Shown one piece after another: positions 24,068 through 33,896 of a stretch of 64,000 nt of DNA. How positions within the stretch are numbered: the stretch's first letter is position 1; every line of letters begins with the position of its first letter. Under the pieces are notes generated by a model. It was given only the letters and a program-made list of their open reading frames with translations. It was not told where the DNA came from and did no database searches. The stretch covers positions 2,164,501-2,228,500 of the forward strand of contig NZ_LT984798.1 in assembly GCF_900243745.1 (NCBI RefSeq), written 5' to 3'. The position numbers and the translations under genes were made by a program. Source of the stretch: Desulfovibrio sp. G11 (GTDB taxonomy: Bacteria; Desulfobacterota; Desulfovibrionia; Desulfovibrionales; Desulfovibrionaceae).

Positions 24068-25996
24068 ATGCTTGACATGTCAAAACTCAATGCAAACCAG
24101 CGTGAAGCCGTGGAATGGGGCAACGGCCCTCTTCTTGTACTTGCAGGCCCAGGATCAGGAAAAACGCGAGTTTTGACCTCTCGAATTGCCAAAATTTTAG
24201 AGGAGTCAGCTGGGCAGCACTTCCGTATACTGGCTCTGACTTTTACCAACAAGGCCGCTGGTGAAATGCGTGGCAGAGTTGAGGAGTTGGTTCCTGCAGA
24301 GCGCGGACGAGTACGTCTGACGACATTTCACTCCTACGCGGCCGAGCTTTTGCAACAGCATGGTAACCACCTCAAGTTTCGTCCAGATTTTCAGATTCTT
24401 TCAAATGATACTGACCGTATAGCGTTGCTAGAAGATGTTCTAGGAGGGATCAATAAAGACTGGAGCAACCCTCTCCCGGAACACTTCAAAGCCGCGCAGC
24501 TTTTGCCTGTCATAACACGACTTCTGGAAGCATGTATCTCTACAGAGGGCGTTGAGGACTTTTTGCAACAGACGAATGTGGAAAATGCCGTACCATTGGC
24601 TCGCGTGTATGTTGCATATCGGGAGGCGTTGCGAAGTGCAAACGTTCTGGATTTTCCAAGCTTGATTGCGGAAACGCTTGAACTGTTAAAAAAATTTCCT
24701 TTCCTCGCTAAACATATTCGTAAGGTCTACAAACATATACTTGTTGATGAGTTTCAAGACACCAACAAATCACAGTATCAGATACTGGCGCATATTGTTC
24801 GTCCTGATCCGTCGTCGCTATTCGTCGTGGCTGACGATGACCAGATTCTTTATGAGTGGAACGGTGCAAATCATCTACGATTCCAAGAGCTAAAACACGA
24901 ATTTGATGTCTCCATATTGCAGCTCCCAGAGAACTTTCGCTGCCCGGCATCTGTCATAGAACTTGCGAATGCCTTGATTGTAAAAAATCAGAACCGCGCA
25001 GTCGGGAAGAAACCCCTGAAAGCGGTAAAGCAGGGCCAAAGTGGCGATGTCGTCCGTGTGGTGCACTTTGATGACCTTGATGATGAAGCAGAATGGATTG
25101 CACGTGATATTTTAGAACGGCCTATTGAAGAACAGCCTCATTGCGCTGTTCTTGCCCGCACCAATAAATTAATTGAGTCGGTTGGGAAAAAGTTTTCTGA
25201 AATGGGAGTACCTGCATATTTTGCCACCCGTAAAAATGAGTTTTTAAGTGCCCCAATGCGAATGCTGCACTCTATTCTGCGCCTAGCAAACTCCAAAGAA
25301 GACAAGCAATCGCTTGCTCGACTCCTGAAGGCATTTTACGAACTTGAGGGAATACGCATTGAGCAGGGTCAGGTTATTTCCCGAGCATCTGCTGATGGCC
25401 AGGATTTACTGCGTGCATGGCTGGAAGAGGTGAAGCTTCGCGGTGACGACATCGATGAGCGCACACGCCGACTACTCCAGAGAGACATTAAGCCACTCCT
25501 AGAATCTTTAAAATTTCGTGACTTTGCCGATAGTTTATTGGCCTGGGGCAAAGAGTGCCAAGCAAAACTCGGCCCAGAGGAGCAAGTCTTTAATGAATTT
25601 GAAGAAGAGCAATGTGTATGGAAAATGCTACTTGCGGACATAGTTGGGAAATTTAGCGGAGAGGATGTGAGCCTCTATCAGTTCCTGCATGAGCTTGATT
25701 TGTCATCAAAAACGCCTCCAAAACCGGAAAATGCCATCCCTTGTTTTACCATTCATGCTTCAAAGGGTATGGAATTTGGACATGTCTACCTCATGGGCAT
25801 GGTGGAAGACCAGTTACCCAGTTGGGCTGCTGTCAAAAAAGGTGATGATTCTTCAGAAATGCAAGAAGAACGCAGAAACTGCTTTGTTGCCATTACGCGC
25901 GCACAAGACAGTCTGACAATGACCTATTCTGACCGTGTATTTAATTGGAATAAGCATCCGTCACGATTTCTTGGTGAAATGGGGTTTGAGCTGTAA
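24068..25996 (+). CDS. UvrD/PcrA/Rep-like helicase, GajB-like
   Basis: The 642-residue protein has SF1A helicase motifs: Q motif (LNANQREAVEW), Walker A AGPGSGKT (26-33), Ia TFTNKAAGEMRGR, motif II LVDEFQDTN, motif III ADDDQILYEWNGA, motif IV PENFRCPASV, motif V IHASKGMEFGHVYLMG, motif VI FVAITRAQDSL. GGAGG precedes ATG 24068 and the gap to the GajA-like gene is only 5 bp. Gabija GajB is a helicase of this type that works with GajA. It is somewhat longer than the canonical GajB (around 500 residues). Confidence 0.85.
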   Translation: MLDMSKLNANQREAVEWGNGPLLVLAGPGSGKTRVLTSRIAKILEESAGQHFRILALTFTNKAAGEMRGRVEELVPAERGRVRLTTFHSYAAELLQQHGNHLKFRPDFQILSNDTDRIALLEDVLGGINKDWSNPLPEHFKAAQLLPVITRLLEACISTEGVEDFLQQTNVENAVPLARVYVAYREALRSANVLDFPSLIAETLELLKKFPFLAKHIRKVYKHILVDEFQDTNKSQYQILAHIVRPDPSSLFVVADDDQILYEWNGANHLRFQELKHEFDVSILQLPENFRCPASVIELANALIVKNQNRAVGKKPLKAVKQGQSGDVVRVVHFDDLDDEAEWIARDILERPIEEQPHCAVLARTNKLIESVGKKFSEMGVPAYFATRKNEFLSAPMRMLHSILRLANSKEDKQSLARLLKAFYELEGIRIEQGQVISRASADGQDLLRAWLEEVKLRGDDIDERTRRLLQRDIKPLLESLKFRDFADSLLAWGKECQAKLGPEEQVFNEFEEEQCVWKMLLADIVGKFSGEDVSLYQFLHELDLSSKTPPKPENAIPCFTIHASKGMEFGHVYLMGMVEDQLPSWAAVKKGDDSSEMQEERRNCFVAITRAQDSLTMTYSDRVFNWNKHPSRFLGEMGFEL

Positions 25997-26010
25997 ATCG
26001 GAGGTAAACA

Positions 26011-29000
26011 TTGCTTTCCGCCACGAAATATACCGAAGACACATTGGTGCAGCAGACAACAGCCGAATACCTCGAACAGGCACTCGGCTGGGAGTCTGTT
26101 TACGCCTATAATACAGAGACCTTTGGCCCGGACGGAACGCTAGGGCGGGATTCAGACAAAGAAATTGTGTTGAAGCGCTTTTTACGGACGGCTTTGCATC
26201 GCCTCAATCCCCAATTGCCGGAATCTGCCTGCGAAGATGCCTTACGGCAGTTGGTTGGCGTGAGCGCCAGCCAGGCCCTGCTTATAGCCAACAAGGAAAA
26301 GTATCAGCTCCTGCGTGACGGCGTTCAAGTCACCTTTCGTAAAGAGAACGGCGAACGCGTCAAGCAGCGCGTGCGCGTGGTGGACTTTGCAAATCCGGAT
26401 AACAACCACTTCCTTTGCGTGCGCGAATTGTGGGTACGAGGGGATTTGTACCGCCGCAGGGCCGACATCGTATGTTTTCTCAATGGGCTCCCCGTCATCT
26501 TTATGGAGTTGAAGAACCTTAACCACAATATTCGCGCTGCTTTTGAAAAAAATTTCAAAGATTACAAAGACACCATTCCGCATCTTTTTCAACACAATGC
26601 CTTTATTATTCTCGCCAACGGTGTTGATGCAAAGATCGGCTCTGTCTCCAGTCGTTTCGAGCATTTTCATCACTGGAAGCGCCTAGAAGAAGACGCCCCC
26701 GGCATAGTGGATATGGAAACCCTGCTCAAAGGTATATGCACAAAATCTAACCTGCTGGACGTGCTGGAAAATTTCATTATTTTTGATGACTCGGCCGGGG
26801 AGCCCCGCAAAATCATTGCAAGAAATCATCAATACCTCGGTGTAAATCGGGCCATTGAAGCCGTGAAGGACAGGGGCCGTCGTCAAGGCAAACTGGGTGT
26901 TTTCTGGCACACACAAGGGGCAGGAAAAAGTTATTCCATGGTCTTTTTCACCCGCAAGGTGCACCGCACAATTGGGGGTAACTTCACCTTTTTGATCCTC
27001 ACTGACCGCGACGATTTGGACACCCAAATTTACAAAACATTTGCAGGGTGCGGCGTTGCGGACAATGAGCGTGAGCCCTGCCGTGCTGTTAGCGGCGAAC
27101 ACCTCAAAACCCTTTTGCGCGAGCATAAAGCCTACGTCTTTTCACTAATTCAAAAATTCAATCAGTCTTTGGATGGCTCCCAGTCGTACAGCGAACGAGA
27201 TGACATTATCGTCATCACCGATGAAGCCCACCGTACTCAATATGGCACCTTGGCTCTCAATTTACGCAACGCGCTGTCTAATGCCAGCTATCTAGGGTTT
27301 ACAGGAACGCCCCTCTTCACCAGCGATGAAATTACACGCCGTGTGTTTGGGGAATACGTTTCCATGTATGACTTCCAGCGTGCTGTGGACGACAACGCTA
27401 CGGTGCCTCTGTATTACGACGCACGCGGCGACAAGCTGGGGCTGGCTACTTCCGACATCAACGAACGCCTGGCCGAAAAGCTGGAAACGTTGGAGATAGA
27501 CGACATCAACGTGCAAGAGCGTCTAGAAAAAGAGCTGCGCCGAGATTATCACATCATCACGGCGGAAAAACGTCTGGATCAGATCGCCCAAGACTTTGTG
27601 CAGCACTACGCACGCGCCTGGGAATCAGGTAAGGTCATGTTGGTGTGCATCGACAAAATTACCTGCGCCCGTATGCACCGACTCATTGAAAGGCATTGGC
27701 AACGTCACTTGGCTGACCTGCGCGCTGAGTGCAAAAACGCAGCGGACGAGCAGGAAGAAATTTATCGGCAGCGTCAAATCCAATGGATGGAGAACACCAT
27801 TGCTGCCGTGGTTGTCAGTGAAGAGCAAGGGGAAGTAGAGAAGTTTCGTCAATGGGATATAGATATTAAACCCCATCGGAAGCTGATCAAGGAAGGAATA
27901 GACCTACCAGAATCTCTGCGTCAGAAGCCTCAATTTCGCACCAAGCAGCGCATGCCTTTAGATGAGGCGTTCAAGGAGCCAGAGCACCCCTTCCGTATTG
28001 CCATTGTTTGCGCCATGTGGTTGACCGGTTTTGATGTGCCCAGCCTTTCTACGCTGTATCTTGATAAACCCCTTAAGGCCCATACTCTCATGCAGGCCAT
28101 TGCTAGGGCCAATCGCATCAGCAGTGGGAAGAATAACGGCCTCATTGTAGACTACTGTGGAATATTGAAGAATCTGCGCAAAGCCCTTGCCACATTTGCG
28201 GGGCAAGGTGATGACGGGATCGGCGGTAATTCGGGAGGCACAGACCCCGCACGGCCAGACGAAGAGTTGTTAACTGATCTCCAAGAGTCCGTGGGGATTG
28301 TCCGGAAATTTTTGCATGATAGAGGGGCAAGTCTTGACGCGGTAAGTGAATGTTCGGGCTTTACCCGTAATGCCGCCATAATGCAGGCCAAGGAAGCCGC
28401 CAACGAGAACGACCAAACCCGGAAGCGCTTTGAAATCATGTGTCGAGAAGTATTCAAAAAATTTAAGGCCTGTATCAATATAAGTGGCATCAATGCTTTT
28501 CGAACTGCTTATAACGCGACAAATATCATCTACAAGAGCTTGCAGGAAGATCGGGAGCAGGCAAACATTTCCGATATTATCAAAAGCCTTCATGAAGTTG
28601 TGGATGCTGCTATTGCCACGGACACTTCACAAACTGGTCATGAAGGAACACCGTATGACATCAGTAAAGTGGATTTTGACAAATTGCGGGCCGAGTTCGC
28701 ACGCAGTCCACGAAAAAACACACTGACACAGAGCCTTAAGGACGCCATAGAAAAAAAACTGGGGCGCATGTTGGCACAAAATCCTCTGCGCACCGACTTT
28801 CAACAACACTATGAAAAGATAATTACTGAATATAATCAAGAAAAAGATCGAGTTACAATTGAAAAGACTTTCGAAGAACTACTTGTTTTTGTGAGTAATC
28901 TTGATGATGAGGAAAGCAGGGCTCTTCGCGAGGGCCTTAGTGAGGAAAGCCTCGCCATTTTTGATTTGCTCAAAAAAGACAACTTGAACAAGCAGGACAT

Positions 29001-29262
29001 CAAGCGGGTCAAGGCCGTGTCCCAAGAACTGCTAGCAACACTCAAAGCTGAAAAGCTCACTAACGACCATTGGGCTGAAAAAGAAAGTACCCGAGATGCC
29101 GTACGTATTGCCATCAAGGATTATTTGTGGAGCGACGCAAGCGGTCTCCCTGTGGATAGTTACGACGAAGAGGAAGTCAGTCAAAGGGCCGATGCCGTAT
29201 TTGGGCACGTTCTTTATGCCTATCCAACCCTGCCATCCCCTTGGTACGGGGCGATAGTGTGA
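26011..29262 (+). CDS. hsdR: Type I restriction endonuclease subunit HsdR
   Basis: The 1083-residue subunit begins at a TTG codon, supported by CGGAGG seven bases upstream and no in-frame ATG nearby. The N-terminal nuclease has the PD-(D/E)xK pattern: Asp152 (RADIVCF) and Glu166-x-Lys168 (FMELKN). The SF2 translocase follows: Walker A QGAGKS near 305, DEAH in VITDEAHRTQYG, and FTGTPLF. The C-terminal helical part (LLKKDNLNKQDIKRV) contacts HsdM. It cleaves unmethylated DNA after ATP-driven translocation. It is 14 bp after the GajB-like gene, so the whole M-S-GajA-GajB-R series reads as one transcript. Confidence 0.95.
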   Translation: MLSATKYTEDTLVQQTTAEYLEQALGWESVYAYNTETFGPDGTLGRDSDKEIVLKRFLRTALHRLNPQLPESACEDALRQLVGVSASQALLIANKEKYQLLRDGVQVTFRKENGERVKQRVRVVDFANPDNNHFLCVRELWVRGDLYRRRADIVCFLNGLPVIFMELKNLNHNIRAAFEKNFKDYKDTIPHLFQHNAFIILANGVDAKIGSVSSRFEHFHHWKRLEEDAPGIVDMETLLKGICTKSNLLDVLENFIIFDDSAGEPRKIIARNHQYLGVNRAIEAVKDRGRRQGKLGVFWHTQGAGKSYSMVFFTRKVHRTIGGNFTFLILTDRDDLDTQIYKTFAGCGVADNEREPCRAVSGEHLKTLLREHKAYVFSLIQKFNQSLDGSQSYSERDDIIVITDEAHRTQYGTLALNLRNALSNASYLGFTGTPLFTSDEITRRVFGEYVSMYDFQRAVDDNATVPLYYDARGDKLGLATSDINERLAEKLETLEIDDINVQERLEKELRRDYHIITAEKRLDQIAQDFVQHYARAWESGKVMLVCIDKITCARMHRLIERHWQRHLADLRAECKNAADEQEEIYRQRQIQWMENTIAAVVVSEEQGEVEKFRQWDIDIKPHRKLIKEGIDLPESLRQKPQFRTKQRMPLDEAFKEPEHPFRIAIVCAMWLTGFDVPSLSTLYLDKPLKAHTLMQAIARANRISSGKNNGLIVDYCGILKNLRKALATFAGQGDDGIGGNSGGTDPARPDEELLTDLQESVGIVRKFLHDRGASLDAVSECSGFTRNAAIMQAKEAANENDQTRKRFEIMCREVFKKFKACINISGINAFRTAYNATNIIYKSLQEDREQANISDIIKSLHEVVDAAIATDTSQTGHEGTPYDISKVDFDKLRAEFARSPRKNTLTQSLKDAIEKKLGRMLAQNPLRTDFQQHYEKIITEYNQEKDRVTIEKTFEELLVFVSNLDDEESRALREGLSEESLAIFDLLKKDNLNKQDIKRVKAVSQELLATLKAEKLTNDHWAEKESTRDAVRIAIKDYLWSDASGLPVDSYDEEEVSQRADAVFGHVLYAYPTLPSPWYGAIV

Positions 29263-29435
29263 CCCTCCCCCGAAAAGTATGCCATTGGAAAGTTAGTCTT
29301 CCTGACATAGGAGCACAAGAATGATGCAAGGGTGCTCCGGCAAAAGTACCACAGATAGCTAAAATTGTTATTCATCAATCTTTAAGAATATATTACTCCT
29401 TCAAGAACACCAGAATAACATTTCAAATCAACCAG

Positions 29436-29470
29436 AAAGCTCTGTCCGGCTCAAGCCGGATGGGGCTTTT
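29436..29470 (+). terminator. Hairpin between hsdR and erf
   Basis: AAAGC, GTCCGGC, and their partners GCCGGA and GGCTTTT fold into a hairpin with a small internal loop, ending in TTTT, 22 bp before the erf start codon. It either ends the restriction operon or attenuates the next gene. Confidence 0.6.
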
Positions 29471-29491
29471 GCCATTTTCGAGGGTACAAAC

Positions 29492-30193
29492 ATGAACCAA
29501 TATCAATCAGAAATCATTACTGAACTGGCCAAGGCCCTGCTTAACGTGCAGCGAACCGTGCAACCTGTCACCAAAGACGCAGAAAATCCCTTCACCAAGA
29601 GCTGGTACGCCAGCCTCAACAGCGTCATGGACGCCTGCCGCGATGCTCTCATCGAAAACGGCATCTGGCTATGCCAGTACCCTGTGCCTGTGGAGCAGCC
29701 TAACTCCCTAGGCATGGTCACCAAGCTGACGCATGCAGAGTCGGGGCAGTGGCAAAGCTCCCTTGCGGTAGTTCCTTTACCCAAGGCCGATCCCCAGGGC
29801 ATGGGATCGGCAATGACATATGCCCGTCGCTACGCTCTAACCGCCATGTTGGGCATGGTAACTGAAGATGACGATGGTGAAGGTGCAAAAAATGGCAAAA
29901 AATCACCTGTACGGCCTAAATTGCCCGTTATCCCCCCTGAATCACAAAAAGCGCGTCAACGCGACCCATCCACTACAAACGGATCTTCAGCGCCCTCAAA
30001 TCGACCGCCAGCAAGCCTTGAAAATCTTCCGCCGCTGGAAGGCGTCACCTACCAGCAAGTTACCGCTCAGGACGGACGTCCTTGCATCATTGCCACGGGC
30101 AACACGCAGGCCAAAAAGGAATTACTAGCTGGCTCGGGCTTCCGCTGGAACCCGCAGAGGAAATTGTGGTGGAAATATGTTGATGCCGCATAA
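29492..30193 (+). CDS. ERF-family single-strand annealing protein
   Basis: The 233-residue protein carries the ERF core: an N-terminal LAKALLNVQRTVQPVTKDAEN, then SWYASLNSVMDACRDALIENG, GMVTKLTHAESGQW and the GMGSAMTYARRYALTAMLGM signature. ERF proteins anneal complementary single strands in phages and integrative elements. The middle is a Ser/Pro/Arg linker; the C-terminal 60 residues (LENLPPLEGVTYQQV and GFRWNPQRKLWWKYV) form a separate small domain with aromatic residues that may bind DNA. It is followed by a Cas4-like nuclease, so the pair resembles an annealing protein plus exonuclease recombination set. Confidence 0.88.
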   Translation: MNQYQSEIITELAKALLNVQRTVQPVTKDAENPFTKSWYASLNSVMDACRDALIENGIWLCQYPVPVEQPNSLGMVTKLTHAESGQWQSSLAVVPLPKADPQGMGSAMTYARRYALTAMLGMVTEDDDGEGAKNGKKSPVRPKLPVIPPESQKARQRDPSTTNGSSAPSNRPPASLENLPPLEGVTYQQVTAQDGRPCIIATGNTQAKKELLAGSGFRWNPQRKLWWKYVDAA

Positions 30194-30211
30194 CAAAAAT
30201 CAAAATACTGA

Positions 30212-30247
30212 GTGAAAGGGCTGCCTGATGGCGGCCCTTTCGCTTTT
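30212..30247 (+). terminator. Hairpin between erf and the Cas4-like gene
   Basis: GTGAAAGGGC and GCCCTTTCGC pair (one G-T), with a nested GCC/GGC step and a CTTTT run after it, and the start codon of the next gene 15 bp further. It resembles the hairpin before erf. Confidence 0.6.
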
Positions 30248-30261
30248 ATGGAGACTAAACC

Positions 30262-31425
30262 ATGGAGCAGATGAACCGCACGGAGGGATTGAGGGCGTTG
30301 ATCAGACAGGGTCTGCAAGCCGTTGCCCACAAAGACACACTTGCCCATTTGGGTGACCGCTCCGGCTACATTGGTATGAGCGACATCGGTCAGCACTGGG
30401 AATGTCCACGGGCTGCACTGGCCAGAAAGGTGCTGCCCACTACAAACAGTCTGGAGCGCCTGCTCACACTTCAGCGCGGGCACTGGTTCGAGTCCGGGGT
30501 TGGGCAAGCTCTGGCATCACTGGGTCTGTATATGCTGCCCCAGCTTGAAATCAACTGGCAGCATCAGGGCGTGCCCATTAAAGCCCATCTTGATTTTGTG
30601 CTGGTCTGGGGCGCGCCCGTCAATGCCATACGCATTCTGGAAGTTAAGAGCACAGACAAACTACCTGCTTTGCCTCACGATTCCCACCTGCTGCAACTGC
30701 ACGGGCAAATCGGCCTACTGACAAAAGCATGGAACAAGCCCGTCTTCGGCCTTCGTGCTGAGGACGGTACGCTTTTGCATGACAAAATGACCTTCCCTCA
30801 ACTTTGCCGTGCCCAATTTAGCCTTCAGCTGCCCGCAACTGCTGCCGAAGCAAGCCTGGAGGCATGGTTGCTCTGCCTTTCCATGAAAGAGGTTAAAGCG
30901 TTCGGCCCATATGGCTTCAATCAGGCCATGCTGGATACGGCCCTTGACCATGCGGCGCAACTTTGGGGTGAGCTAACGGCATTTCGCGCTGGGCACATAA
31001 CCTTGGAACAGGTGGATTGCGCTCAGGGCTTTTACCCATTGTGCTCGTACTGCGAGCACAACAGCGCCTGCCCAAAATTCCCACAGGGCTTGCAAATGCC
31101 GCAATGGGAACCGGCGCTTGAAAAACTGGCGGCCCTTAAGGATCAGCGCACGTTTTTAGATAATGAAATCAAAGAAATGGAGACTGTGCTTAAGCTGGTC
31201 CACCGCCAGGCTGGCACACAGGATTGGGTAGACACGGGAAACTACCGCTTCCGTATGTCAGTGGCAGCAGGGCGTACCACGTTGGACAAGGATGCTCTGC
31301 GGGAGAAGTTGACCGAGATTCTTAACGCTGAGCACATGGGCGGCATCAACGTGGATACCTTGCTGGCCCGTTGCGAGCGCACAGGCTCACCTTTCGAAAA
31401 ATTGAGCATTTCGCCCATAAACTGA
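30262..31425 (+). CDS. Cas4/RecB-like PD-(D/E)xK exonuclease with probable Fe-S cluster
   Basis: The 387-residue protein has a Cas4/RecB nuclease arrangement: His74 (QRGHWFE), Asp111 (AHLDFVL) and Glu127-x-Lys129 (ILEVKST). Four cysteines, one at Cys48 (HWECPR) and three in a later CSYCEHNSACP segment (Cys261, Cys264, Cys270), have the Cas4 and AddB spacing that binds a 4Fe-4S cluster. It would act as the exonuclease partner of the upstream ERF protein. GGAG precedes the chosen start. The C-terminal 100 residues form an extra helical domain of unknown function. Confidence 0.85.
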   Translation: MEQMNRTEGLRALIRQGLQAVAHKDTLAHLGDRSGYIGMSDIGQHWECPRAALARKVLPTTNSLERLLTLQRGHWFESGVGQALASLGLYMLPQLEINWQHQGVPIKAHLDFVLVWGAPVNAIRILEVKSTDKLPALPHDSHLLQLHGQIGLLTKAWNKPVFGLRAEDGTLLHDKMTFPQLCRAQFSLQLPATAAEASLEAWLLCLSMKEVKAFGPYGFNQAMLDTALDHAAQLWGELTAFRAGHITLEQVDCAQGFYPLCSYCEHNSACPKFPQGLQMPQWEPALEKLAALKDQRTFLDNEIKEMETVLKLVHRQAGTQDWVDTGNYRFRMSVAAGRTTLDKDALREKLTEILNAEHMGGINVDTLLARCERTGSPFEKLSISPIN

Positions 31426-31477
31426 AAAATGGGGCGCTCATGACCATCCCCTCACTTTTAGCACTTTCGCCACAACC

Positions 31478-31500
31478 GCCCCGTCCTGGGGCATTTTTCA
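31478..31500 (+). terminator. Hairpin between the Cas4-like gene and the CobS-like gene
   Basis: GCCCC and GGGGC pair around GTCCT and are followed by ATTTTTCATTTT, 17 bp before the next start codon. Confidence 0.6.
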
Positions 31501-31516
31501 TTTTAAGGAGCTAGGC

Positions 31517-32845
31517 ATGAGTACTATCGACGACCTTAGTAACCTGCAGCCCACCGATCTTGATGCAGGCCAGGTATTCAGTGGCAAACCCTCTGGCACC
31601 ACGGTCAGGGGCTACGCCGTACCTTCGGCCTACACCCCGTCCATTGACCACGACTATATCTTCCATGAGTCCAGCCGCGATGTTGTGGTCTGGTTTCTCA
31701 ACGCGCAGGAACCGCTGTACGTTTTCGGCCCCACAGGCTGCGGTAAAACGACATGCATCAAGCAGCTGGCAGCCAGACTTAACTATCCGGTATTTGAGGT
31801 CACCGGACATGGGCGACTGGAGTTTGCCGACCTGGTTGGTCACCTGAGCGTCAAGGACGGCAACATGACCTTCGAGTACGGCCCGCTTGCGCTTGCCATG
31901 CGTTACGGGGCGATAATTTTGCTGAACGAAATCGATCTGACCTCGCCAGAGATTGCAGCAGGCCTGAACAGCGTGCTTGACGGCTCCCCCCTGTGCATAG
32001 CGGAAAACGGCGGCGAACTGATTGCGCCACACCCCATGTTCCGCCTGGTTGCCACGGCCAATACCAATGGCGGTGGCGATGACACCGGCCTCTATCAGGG
32101 CACCCAACGGCAGAACCTTGCATGGCTGGACCGCTTCACAATCTGCGAAGTTGGCTACCCATCAACCGATGTGGAAAAAAGCCTGCTTGCCCGGCGCTTC
32201 CCTTCGCTGCCCCAATCGCTGTGCGCCACCATGGTGGACTATGCCAATGAGGTCCGCAAGCTGTTCATGGGCGAGGCTTCCACTAGCAATCTGACCAACG
32301 CCATTGAAGTTACATTTTCCACACGTAGTTTACTGCGATGGGGGGATCTGACCGTTCGTTTTCAGCCGCTGGCCCATCAGGGCGTACAGCCTGTCACCTA
32401 CGCCCTCGACCGGGCGCTGGCATACCGTGCAAGCCGTGAAACCCGCGCCATGTTGCACGAGCTAGCTCAGCGAATGTTCCCACAAAAAGTGGAACCAGAT
32501 TCCCCCAAACCCGACGTGTCTGAAGCAGTCCCCCTGCAAGGTGAGCAAGCCCTACGCTTCATGCGCGGGCATCTGCACCACACACCCACGGTGGCCAAGC
32601 CCCGCGTTCATCTTCAAGTAGTCCACAACCTTTCTGGCAAAAAACAGGACGGCAAATTCTGGATCGGCGAAGCCAGCCCTGTGGGCCTCACGCTAAAGTG
32701 GGGCAAACCGGACACTGTCGGCCAACAACACTTTATCTCGGCCGAAAATTGCGCTGGCAACAATTCCGTGCTGGAACTCGAAGCTCGCGCGACAAAAAAG
32801 ATCACGCAAGGCTACGCCCTCAACCTTGCAAAAAGCTCTTTCTAG
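31517..32845 (+). CDS. CobS-like AAA+ ATPase with C-terminal WGR domain
   Basis: The 442-residue protein is a MoxR/CobS-type AAA+ ATPase: SIDHDYIFHES, Walker A GPTGCGKT (71-78), and IILLNEID (Asn137, Glu138, where many relatives have Asp-Glu), followed by sensor 1 in FRLVATANTNGGGD. This matches the CobS-like chaperone branch found in mobile elements. The last 85 residues (KFWIGEASPVGLTLKWGKPDTVGQQ) look like a WGR domain, a fold that binds nucleic acid ends in PARP-type proteins. WGR fused to a CobS-like ATPase is unusual. It is immediately upstream of DUF3150 and CobT-like VWA genes, which are its typical partners. Confidence 0.82.
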   Translation: MSTIDDLSNLQPTDLDAGQVFSGKPSGTTVRGYAVPSAYTPSIDHDYIFHESSRDVVVWFLNAQEPLYVFGPTGCGKTTCIKQLAARLNYPVFEVTGHGRLEFADLVGHLSVKDGNMTFEYGPLALAMRYGAIILLNEIDLTSPEIAAGLNSVLDGSPLCIAENGGELIAPHPMFRLVATANTNGGGDDTGLYQGTQRQNLAWLDRFTICEVGYPSTDVEKSLLARRFPSLPQSLCATMVDYANEVRKLFMGEASTSNLTNAIEVTFSTRSLLRWGDLTVRFQPLAHQGVQPVTYALDRALAYRASRETRAMLHELAQRMFPQKVEPDSPKPDVSEAVPLQGEQALRFMRGHLHHTPTVAKPRVHLQVVHNLSGKKQDGKFWIGEASPVGLTLKWGKPDTVGQQHFISAENCAGNNSVLELEARATKKITQGYALNLAKSSF

Positions 32846-32854
32846 GAGGCTATA

Positions 32855-33892
32855 ATGACACAGCTTGTTTCTGACATCCGCATTTTGGATAATTTACTGG
32901 CCCTTAACCTTAACGTCAGCTTGTGGTCTGCCCGTCGCAAAATGAGCCAAGAAGACCTGGGCGGCGCAGAACTGCCCCCAGAAGATCTGGCATCTTTGGG
33001 CTCCAAGCGCATTGCCGACCCGGAAAACCTCAAAGTGTTCGGCACGCTCAAGGCTCGCGCCTTCAACTACCTTGACCGGCACGGGGTACGGTTCATGTCC
33101 GGCTGGGCCATACCCGAAGAAAGGGCTGGCGAGATCGTACAGGAGCTGCTTAACATCCGCACCGAATTTCAGAAAGAAAAGGAGGCATTTCTGGCGAACT
33201 ATGACCAAAATGTACAAGCATGGATTGAGAAGCACCATCAGTGGGGCGAAATTATCCGTAACTCCCTTGTGGGGCCTGACTATGTACGCGCGCGCATGGA
33301 GTTCCGCTGGCAGCTGTATAAGGTCGCCCCGCTTGAGCAGCACATAGACAACACCGCGGTGCTCGAAGCCGGGCTGGCGGAAGAGGTGCAGGGCCTCGGC
33401 GGCACCCTGTTTGATGAGGTGGCCAAGTCGGCTGACGATATATGGCGCAGGGTTTATCATGGCAAAACGGAGGTAACCCACAAGGCGCTTTCGCCGTTGC
33501 GTACCCTACATGCCAAGCTCACGGGCTTGTCATTTGTAGAGCCGCATGTGGCCCCGGTAGCTGACATCGTGCAGTCTGCACTGTTGCGCATGCCCAAGAA
33601 GGGCAACATCACCGGTACAGACCTGCTGCTGTTGCAGGGGCTGGTCTGCCTGCTCAAAGACAGTACGGCTCTTGTGGGCCACGCCCAGAAAGTTATTGAG
33701 GGCTACGGCCCGGCGTTTGTGCTTGATGCCTTGTTGGCTGGTCCAGACATTATCCACGAGCCGGACGGCCTTGCTGGACAGATGGATGGCACCATGGATG
33801 GGAATATGGACGATGAACCCATCCTGCCTGAGATTCCCGTGGCTGACAGCGCTTTGCCGCATCCTGCCATCCCCAGCCTGGGTCTGTGGTGA
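32855..33892 (+). CDS. DUF3150 protein
   Basis: The 345-residue protein shows the DUF3150 opening (VSDIRILDNLLALNLNVSLW, SARRKMSQEDLGG) and its long helical middle (ERAGEIVQELLNIRTEF and KEAFLANYDQNVQAW). Function is unknown; the family occurs with CobS-like and VWA/CobT-like proteins in phages and integrative elements, and the arrangement here is the same. AGGAGG precedes the start, ten bases after the ATPase stop. The C-terminal tail is acidic and repeats DGTMDGNMD. Confidence 0.85.
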   Translation: MTQLVSDIRILDNLLALNLNVSLWSARRKMSQEDLGGAELPPEDLASLGSKRIADPENLKVFGTLKARAFNYLDRHGVRFMSGWAIPEERAGEIVQELLNIRTEFQKEKEAFLANYDQNVQAWIEKHHQWGEIIRNSLVGPDYVRARMEFRWQLYKVAPLEQHIDNTAVLEAGLAEEVQGLGGTLFDEVAKSADDIWRRVYHGKTEVTHKALSPLRTLHAKLTGLSFVEPHVAPVADIVQSALLRMPKKGNITGTDLLLLQGLVCLLKDSTALVGHAQKVIEGYGPAFVLDALLAGPDIIHEPDGLAGQMDGTMDGNMDDEPILPEIPVADSALPHPAIPSLGLW

Positions 33893-33896
33893 CGCC

